A stretch of DNA of 64,000 nt, from the NCBI GenBank assembly GCA_041747435.1, contig JBGTFE010000136.1:1-64000 (forward strand), in the 5' to 3' direction. Origin of the DNA: JBGTFE01 sp041747435 (GTDB lineage: Bacteria > Acidobacteriota > Blastocatellia > Pyrinomonadales > Pyrinomonadaceae). This document shows, in pieces, positions 59,399 through 64,000 of this stretch (position 1 is its first letter; each line of letters begins with the position of its first letter). Position numbers and translations under genes: made by a program. The notes under the pieces are model-generated. The model was not told where the DNA came from, ran no database searches, and saw nothing but the letters and a program-made list of their open reading frames with translations.

Positions 59399-59977
59399 TT
59401 ATCCTTTTATCGCCGTTCCGATTTCGCCCCAAACCGCATCTTTTCCCTTTCCTGTTTTGGCAGAATAAGCGATTGTTTTGCTTTCCGGAAAAATGCTTTC
59501 AATTTCTTCAAGGCTTTTCTTTAGTTTGTTGCTTGAAAGTTTGTCGGCTTTGGTTGCAACAACGATATGATCTTTTTGATGAAAAATAAGCCATTCGTTG
59601 AGTTGTTTATCAAGTTCCGTTGGTTTATGACGCGAATCTACAAGCTGGATAGCCAGCGCAAGTTCGGCGCGTTTGTCGAGATATTCTTCCGCCATTTTGC
59701 CCCAATCGGCTCGCATCGTTTTTGAAACCTTCGCGTATCCGTAGCCGGGAAGATCGACAAAATAAAATGAATCGTTTATCAAAAAAAAGTTGATGCTTTG
59801 CGTTCTTCCCGGCGTATTTGACGTTCGCGCCAAGCTTTTCCGTTGCAGCAAAGAATTAAGCAGTGAAGATTTTCCGACGTTCGAGCGTCCGAGAAAAGCG
59901 ATCTCCGGCAAACCGTCAGTCGTCCAATGGCTCTTGTTAAAAGCGCTTTTGATAAATTCGGCGGAAAGGATTTTCAT
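59399..59977 (-). CDS. engB: Ribosome biogenesis GTPase EngB (YihA/YsxC)
   Basis: A 192-residue GTPase needed for 50S subunit assembly. G1 GRSNVGKSSLLNSLL, G2 threonine in RTSNTPGRTQ, G3 DLPGYGYAKV, G4 TKADK, G5 SAKTG. Normal length. It runs on the minus strand behind the YEATS gene, 17 bases apart, possibly co-transcribed. Confidence 0.95.
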   Translation of the reverse strand: MKILSAEFIKSAFNKSHWTTDGLPEIAFLGRSNVGKSSLLNSLLQRKSLARTSNTPGRTQSINFFLINDSFYFVDLPGYGYAKVSKTMRADWGKMAEEYLDKRAELALAIQLVDSRHKPTELDKQLNEWLIFHQKDHIVVATKADKLSSNKLKKSLEEIESIFPESKTIAYSAKTGKGKDAVWGEIGTAIKG

Positions 59978-59993
59978 TCAAGAAAATTTATCC

Positions 59994-60467
59994 TCACGCG
60001 ACGAGCGTTGCCCCGTAAGTCGCCTCGGGATTTTCGTGATTATAATTGATCTTACCGTGGTATTCCTTAAGCAGGTTACCGTAATTCAACTGGTGTGTCA
60101 GAACATAAACGCGACCGTTCTTGTCATAGATCGTAACGTTTACCTGAAAAATTCCCCACGTCCAGATCACGAGGCGGCAATCCGCGTTAGACGGTGTTCG
60201 GCTAATAGTTCGAAGTGGTTCCACAAACGACTCATGAAGCTGATATGTAACGTAATCGACAAATGGCAGATCGGCGCCGGAAAGAAAAAGCCAGACCTTG
60301 TAATGGACGGTCGCGTCTTGCTTCGACATATAAATATCAAACTTTGCGTCGACTGCAGAATTCCTTGGTAAGACAGGACGTTCCTCGATTCCGTAAATAG
60401 CCGGGTCGAAAACGGTGTCGATGATCTTGAGATTTAGCTGGTCCTTAACTGTATTATCTATATTCAT
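59994..60467 (-). CDS. Prokaryotic YEATS-domain protein
   Basis: A 157-residue protein. Residues about 55-135 match the YEATS beta-sandwich: VDYVTYQLHESFVEPLR, then IWTWGIFQVNVTIYD and LTHQLNY, where the Trp-Gly pair is the hallmark of the acyl-lysine pocket. In eukaryotes YEATS reads acylated histones; bacterial versions are found near membrane and effector genes and their ligand is not known. It is the neighbour of a small membrane protein (46 bp) on the same strand, which suggests they work together. Pocket residues must be checked by structure prediction. Confidence 0.7.
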   Translation of the reverse strand: MNIDNTVKDQLNLKIIDTVFDPAIYGIEERPVLPRNSAVDAKFDIYMSKQDATVHYKVWLFLSGADLPFVDYVTYQLHESFVEPLRTISRTPSNADCRLVIWTWGIFQVNVTIYDKNGRVYVLTHQLNYGNLLKEYHGKINYNHENPEATYGATLVA

Positions 60468-60513
60468 TTTTCTAATTCGATTCTATCAGACCGCTTTCTT
60501 TTTTAGAAACCTT

Positions 60514-61041
60514 TTAAGCGTCGGGCGGCGGCGGCGGCGCTTCGCTGATGGGCGAACTGGTTGCGGTCGGATCGGGCGGCTTTTGGATCGGTGGCGTAGT
60601 AGGAGTCGCGGGCGGCTGCGTTCCGGACTGGTTTGACTGACTCAAAGTTTTCGAAGATTCGCCGAAGTAATAACCGATAATCGAGCCGACCAAGCCGCCG
60701 AGCGTTGCCATTACTCCCTGCAGCGCTTCCTTGAGATTTTCCACCGCGCTTCCCTCGGTCGATACGCGCCCTATATACAGCGCATATCCAAGCGCCGCTG
60801 CAAAAACGAGAACGATCACCAGCGCCAGTAAATGGCGAAAATCGTTGATAATCTTTACGATGGCGTCGGCAAAAACCACCCGCAGCGACTGCTGCGTTTT
60901 AGGAGCGCCATCGACCCCGAAGCGCCCGACACCGAAAACCCACAGGAGATAATGGATCAAAAACAAAAGACCGACTAAGATCAGGAATAAAACCCAGATG
61001 CCCCAGCGATTCTCATAAAGAAAATTCAGCGCGTCGTTCAT
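60514..61041 (-). CDS. Small membrane protein with Pro-rich tail, next to YEATS gene
   Basis: A 175-residue protein with two clear hydrophobic helices (about 13-38 and 70-90) and a third, Gly-rich amphipathic one (about 110-130, GGLVGSIIGYYFGESS). The C-terminus is a Pro/Thr/Ser-rich tail (QPPATPTTPPIQ ... PPPPPDA). Unknown function. The same-strand YEATS gene begins 46 bp downstream, so the pair may be one operon. Confidence 0.7.
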   Translation of the reverse strand: MNDALNFLYENRWGIWVLFLILVGLLFLIHYLLWVFGVGRFGVDGAPKTQQSLRVVFADAIVKIINDFRHLLALVIVLVFAAALGYALYIGRVSTEGSAVENLKEALQGVMATLGGLVGSIIGYYFGESSKTLSQSNQSGTQPPATPTTPPIQKPPDPTATSSPISEAPPPPPDA

Positions 61042-61124
61042 AGACGAATCCTCCGCTATTTGATTTGTCAGAAATTAAATTATGAGCGAACTATATCACA
61101 CCTAAATCGTGATGCAAACTTTTT

Positions 61125-61580
61125 TTAGCTCGCTTCCGCTTTTGCCGTTTCCGCGCGCGCTTTCATCCAGCCTTTGACCATTTCGCGTCTTTCTTCAAGA
61201 AGCGCCTTCGCATCAGGCATATTCATGATCAATGTTTCGAGATTCGCAAGCATTTTCGGCAGCTTAAATGTCTCGCGCAGCTCATCCAAAAAAGGCTCGA
61301 TCTTGCAAAAAACCATAATGTGCTCGCCGTTCGCGTCGTTGAACATTTCCTCATCGATGGCGCCGTGCACCACAAAGCTCGCCGCCATATCCCAATAGCC
61401 GCTGACCATCCGAAAATACGGGCTCGTATCTTCGTCAACAACCGCCTGAACAACTTCCTCCGCGCTTTCGGGCATAAATGTCACAAACCATTTTCGCGCC
61501 TCGCGCATTGTCGGCTCGCGCCGCAGTTCATACAGTTTCATGATCAAATCCGCCGATTCCGTTTTATTCATCTGAATCAT
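61125..61580 (-). CDS. Hypothetical helical protein
   Basis: A 151-residue cytoplasmic protein without a signal or membrane helix. Mostly amphipathic helices: MREARKWFVTFMPESAEEVVQAV, YFRMVSGYWDMAASFVVHGAI, EPFLDELRETF. Not recognised. It ends in an Ala/Glu/Lys-rich helix. Separated by 83 bp from the membrane protein downstream. Confidence 0.6.
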   Translation of the reverse strand: MIQMNKTESADLIMKLYELRREPTMREARKWFVTFMPESAEEVVQAVVDEDTSPYFRMVSGYWDMAASFVVHGAIDEEMFNDANGEHIMVFCKIEPFLDELRETFKLPKMLANLETLIMNMPDAKALLEERREMVKGWMKARAETAKAEAS

Positions 61581-61723
61581 CTCCCAAATGTTGATTATCG
61601 TTTTGCCGCTTTCGCGATTATCTTAGTCGGAATTTGCGGAAAAGTCCACTTTCTCATCTTTTGACATTTCTTGAATTTTGGAACAAAATCTACACACTCG
61701 ATACAACAAAAAGGGAGAAAATT

Positions 61724-62167
61724 ATGAGAAAAGTTATTATTTTTGCGGCGATGATGTTTCTGGTTTCAGCCGTGGGTTTCGGGCAGAAAATGACGGTCGA
61801 GCAGACGCTTACTAAGATCGAGCACGATGTAGTGGACGGAATTTTAAAGGGCGACACCTCCGTCTTTGAAAAACATTTTACTGAAGACGCAGCCGTAACC
61901 GATCCGGGCGGAATGTTGATGACGCGCGCCGAAGCGATCACGATGTTCAAATCCGGTGATCTTAAATTCGAATCTTTAACGATCACTGATCTTAAGATTC
62001 GCGTTCACGGAAATGCGGCGATCGTTACATACAGTTCCGCCGACAAGGGCACCTACAAAGGTCAGGATTTTACCGGAAAGAGCCAATGGACCGACACGTT
62101 TTTGAAAATAAAAGGAAAATGGATGATCGTCGCAACACACGGTACGTCGATCATGCCGCAGCAATAA
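61724..62167 (+). CDS. Exported SnoaL/NTF2-like protein
   Basis: A 147-residue protein with a signal peptide (AVGFG-QKM) and an NTF2-like domain (DUF4440-type; KIEHDVVDGILKGDTSVFEKHFTEDAAVTD, SQWTDTFLKIKGKWMIVATHGT). The cone-shaped fold binds small ligands; function unknown. Start at ATG 61724 with AGGGAG upstream. Forward neighbours are 111 bp or less apart. Confidence 0.8.
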   Translation: MRKVIIFAAMMFLVSAVGFGQKMTVEQTLTKIEHDVVDGILKGDTSVFEKHFTEDAAVTDPGGMLMTRAEAITMFKSGDLKFESLTITDLKIRVHGNAAIVTYSSADKGTYKGQDFTGKSQWTDTFLKIKGKWMIVATHGTSIMPQQ

Positions 62168-62178
62168 AAGGAGCGCGG

Positions 62179-62256
62179 ATGCCCTCGTCCGCAATGGACG
62201 CGCAGTGTTCAAAAGGACACGCGCATTTTATCAAAACCGCCAAAACGGCGGTTTAA
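62179..62256 (+). CDS. Possible 25-residue small protein
   Basis: ATG at 62179 with a good Shine-Dalgarno (AAGGAG, about 7 bases upstream), 25 codons, TAA at 62254-62256. Its 3' end lies inside a hairpin AAACCGCC-AAAAC-GGCGGTTT (62234-62254). Not recognised; composition is not unlike coding sequence but the frame is short. Alternatively a chance frame over a structured spacer. Confidence 0.25.
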   Translation: MPSSAMDAQCSKGHAHFIKTAKTAV

Positions 62257-62277
62257 ACTTAAAGGAGAAAAAAAACA

Positions 62278-62553
62278 ATGGCATTTGTAATGAGATTCGC
62301 GCCGACGGGAATGACTGCGGCAAACTATGACGAAGTTATCAAGCGGCTCGACGAAGCCGGCGCAGGCGCGCCCACAGGCAGGCTTTATCACGTCGCTTTC
62401 GGCGACAAAGACAACTTAAAAGTGAGCGACATATGGGATTCGATGGAAAATTTTATGGCTTTCGGGCAAAAGCTAATGCCGATCCTAAACGAACTCGGCG
62501 TCGATTCCGGGCAGCCCGAAGTCATCGAAGTTCACAATATTATCGACGGATAG
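62278..62553 (+). CDS. Small dimeric alpha/beta-barrel (ABM-like) protein
   Basis: A 91-residue protein resembling antibiotic biosynthesis monooxygenase-like domains: VMRFAPTGMTAANYDEVIKRLDEAG, HVAFGDKDNLKVSDIWDSMENFMAFGQKLMP. Probably a homodimer binding a small molecule; no catalytic residues identified. Preceded by GGAG (7 bases). Last gene before the class V aminotransferase homologue by 16 bp. Confidence 0.75.
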   Translation: MAFVMRFAPTGMTAANYDEVIKRLDEAGAGAPTGRLYHVAFGDKDNLKVSDIWDSMENFMAFGQKLMPILNELGVDSGQPEVIEVHNIIDG

Positions 62554-62569
62554 AAAAGTGCTGCCTGGT

Positions 62570-63799
62570 ATGAATAAGAATAAATACGACCGCAGAAAAT
62601 TTCTAGGCGCTGTGGCAGCCGGCGGCGTCCTTGCAAATTCGGCATTTCCTTTTTCGGACGCTGCCCAAGCAAGCGCGAAAACCAAAAGCGCGTACCTGTT
62701 CGCCGAGGGGCTTACTTATCTAAATACGGGCACGATCGGTCCATGCCGACGCGAAACCATCGAAGAATCGCTCAAAATGTGGGAAGAACTCGAATCGCTG
62801 CCGGTGAAGTTTTACGGCGGTTGGGGCGCCGAGGCGCTCGCGGAGAAAACCAGAAATATCGCCGCGAAGTTTCTCGGCTGCGATCTGAGCGAGATCGCGA
62901 TCTCAACCAGCACTACGAACGGAATGAACGCCGTAGCGCAAGGCTTAAGATTAAAGCCGGGCGATCGCGTCATCGTCACCGATCAGGATCACAGCGGCGG
63001 TCTCTCTTGCTGGAAATATTACGAAAAGTACGATGGCGTGATCATCGACACCGTCGCTATTCCCAACACCGAAAATAACGCCGAAGCCATCGTCGAGCGC
63101 TTCAGAAAAGTGCTTACGGAAAAAACCAAAGTGATCAGTACTAGCCACGTTTTCTCATCAACCGGACTTCGGATGCCGATCGCCGAAATTTCCGCGTTTG
63201 CGCGCTCGAAAGGTATTTTTTGCGTCGTTGACGGCGCGCAGTCAGCGGGCGCGATTCGGGTAAACGTCAAAGAGCTGGGCTGTCATGCTTTTGCGACGAG
63301 CGGTCACAAATGGCTGATGGGACCGAAAGGAACCGGTCTGTTGTATATATCAAAGGATGCGCAAACCGCCATTCACCCGATGCAGTACGAACGCAATTAC
63401 AACACATACGGCGGCAACGGCGTCGTTAATCTAGCCTGCATTCTGGGTTTGGGAAAAGCGATCGAATATCTTGAAACGGTCGGCATCGAGAAGATCGAAG
63501 AGCATAATTTATTTCTCCGAAATCGCATGTACGATAAGTTAAAAAATCTGACCGCCGTAAAGATCGTAAGCCCGCCCGCCGGTGCGTTCGCGTCGCCGAT
63601 GGTCGCATGCGTACTGCCGGATACGATCAAGAGAGTGGAACTTGTACGAATGCTGGTGGACAAACATAAATTGAGCATCCGTCCCACGCATCCGGAATTC
63701 GGCTTTAACGGCATACGATTCTGCACGCATATTTTCAATACGGAAAAAGAGGTCGATTACGCCGCGGAGGTTTTAAGAAAAGAGCTGAAGACTTCCTAG
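62570..63799 (+). CDS. Class V aminotransferase-fold protein, Tat signal
   Basis: A 409-residue PLP-dependent enzyme of the class V (NifS/isopenicillin N epimerase-like) group. Twin-arginine leader YDRRKFLGAVAAGGV predicts export folded with cofactor. STTNGMNAVAQGLRLKPGD opens the large domain, CVVDGAQSAGAI includes the PLP-nitrogen-binding Asp, and SGHKWLMGPKGTG carries the PLP lysine, Lys247. Substrate unknown; a desulfurase-like Cys loop is not seen. I start at ATG 62570; GTG 62558 is possible. Confidence 0.9.
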   Translation: MNKNKYDRRKFLGAVAAGGVLANSAFPFSDAAQASAKTKSAYLFAEGLTYLNTGTIGPCRRETIEESLKMWEELESLPVKFYGGWGAEALAEKTRNIAAKFLGCDLSEIAISTSTTNGMNAVAQGLRLKPGDRVIVTDQDHSGGLSCWKYYEKYDGVIIDTVAIPNTENNAEAIVERFRKVLTEKTKVISTSHVFSSTGLRMPIAEISAFARSKGIFCVVDGAQSAGAIRVNVKELGCHAFATSGHKWLMGPKGTGLLYISKDAQTAIHPMQYERNYNTYGGNGVVNLACILGLGKAIEYLETVGIEKIEEHNLFLRNRMYDKLKNLTAVKIVSPPAGAFASPMVACVLPDTIKRVELVRMLVDKHKLSIRPTHPEFGFNGIRFCTHIFNTEKEVDYAAEVLRKELKTS

Positions 63800-64000
63800 T
63801 TCCGTAGGAACGATTGTCCTTGAGGTCGCTCTGTCGCTGAAGGCGACAAAGATAATAGCCTGGGGTGCAACCCCAGGAATGTTGAAAAAACGAACCGACG
63901 CTGGAGGCGTCGAACAATTTTGTTGCTCGCCTTCAGCGAGCGGTCATTTGAAACGCCGCATTCCCGGCGATTCTCGCCGGGCTATAATGTTTGTCATCTT
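63800..64000. repeat. Cluster of palindromic hairpins (REP/BIME-like)
   Basis: Successive hairpins: GTCGC-TGAAG-GCGAC (63833-63847), CCTGGGGT-GCA-ACCCCAGG (63859-63877), GACGC-TGGAG-GCGTC (63897-63911), GCTCGC-CTTCA-GCGAGC (63925-63941) and CCCGGCGA-TTC-TCGCCGGG (63963-63981). No gene. The TGAAG/CTTCA loops recall the hairpin at 35632-35648 near the transposase gene. The region continues past the window edge. Confidence 0.8.

Overview
The window is a gene-dense bacterial chromosome segment with few mobile genes. It suggests a Gram-negative, menaquinone-using member of the Acidobacteriota, most plausibly Blastocatellia. This is inference from gene content: lipoproteins, type IV pilus minor pilins, a TonB-type C-terminal domain, eukaryotic-like Ser/Thr kinase, PP2C and FHA genes, many secreted proteins of unknown function, and abundant palindromic intergenic repeats. 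No 16S gene is present to settle it. There is no CRISPR array or prophage.

Layout. 1-8.5 kb: housekeeping genes (threonine ammonia-lyase partial, slipin, glutathione peroxidase, ThpR, MltG, HAD phosphatase, two cyclophilins, Dtd, tRNA-Arg(CCG), SpoU methyltransferase), with three copies of a roughly 120-bp palindromic element between genes. 8.5-14.6 kb (minus): a tightly coupled FHA / penicillin-binding protein / SEDS glycosyltransferase / PP2C operon. 14.7-20.2 kb: a minor-pilin operon fimT-pilV-pilW-pilX with a 951-residue PilX-like protein. 20.4-22.9 kb: a Ser/Thr kinase with SH3-like tail and a second FHA protein. The 8.5-14.6 and 20.4-22.9 kb blocks together resemble the actinobacterial fhaA-pstP-rodA-pbpA-pknB cluster, split by the pilus genes. 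23-36 kb: secreted peptidase C25, gamma-glutamyltransferase, several lipoproteins and unknown secreted proteins, a zinc-ribbon membrane protein beside a paralogue broken by one amber codon, a CrtC/AttH-like protein, and a REP-associated tyrosine transposase bounded by inverted REPs. 36-43 kb: HAD phosphatase, aconitase (carrying a fourth palindromic element in frame), an Nramp-like transporter and an MscS channel with a cyclic-nucleotide-binding domain. 43-44 kb: a zinc-ribbon/TonB-like protein.

44.6-52 kb is one long plus-strand run: a degenerate M16 peptidase, MenG, a possible 33-residue protein, two DppBC-type permeases, PxpB-PxpC-PxpA (5-oxoprolinase) and a YcsG-like Nramp homologue. Most junctions overlap or touch, which suggests uptake plus hydrolysis of 5-oxoproline or related peptides. 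52-61.6 kb (minus): Tat amidase, tRNA-Lys, VOC protein, PurA, a four-helix-bundle (S23-type) gene between inverted repeats, GlgA, an orphan structured-RNA candidate at 57.5 kb, Rho, EngB, a prokaryotic YEATS protein with a membrane protein next to it, and an unknown helical protein. 61.7-64 kb (plus): an NTF2-like secreted protein, a small alpha/beta-barrel protein, a Tat-exported class V aminotransferase homologue and a cluster of REP hairpins at the window edge.
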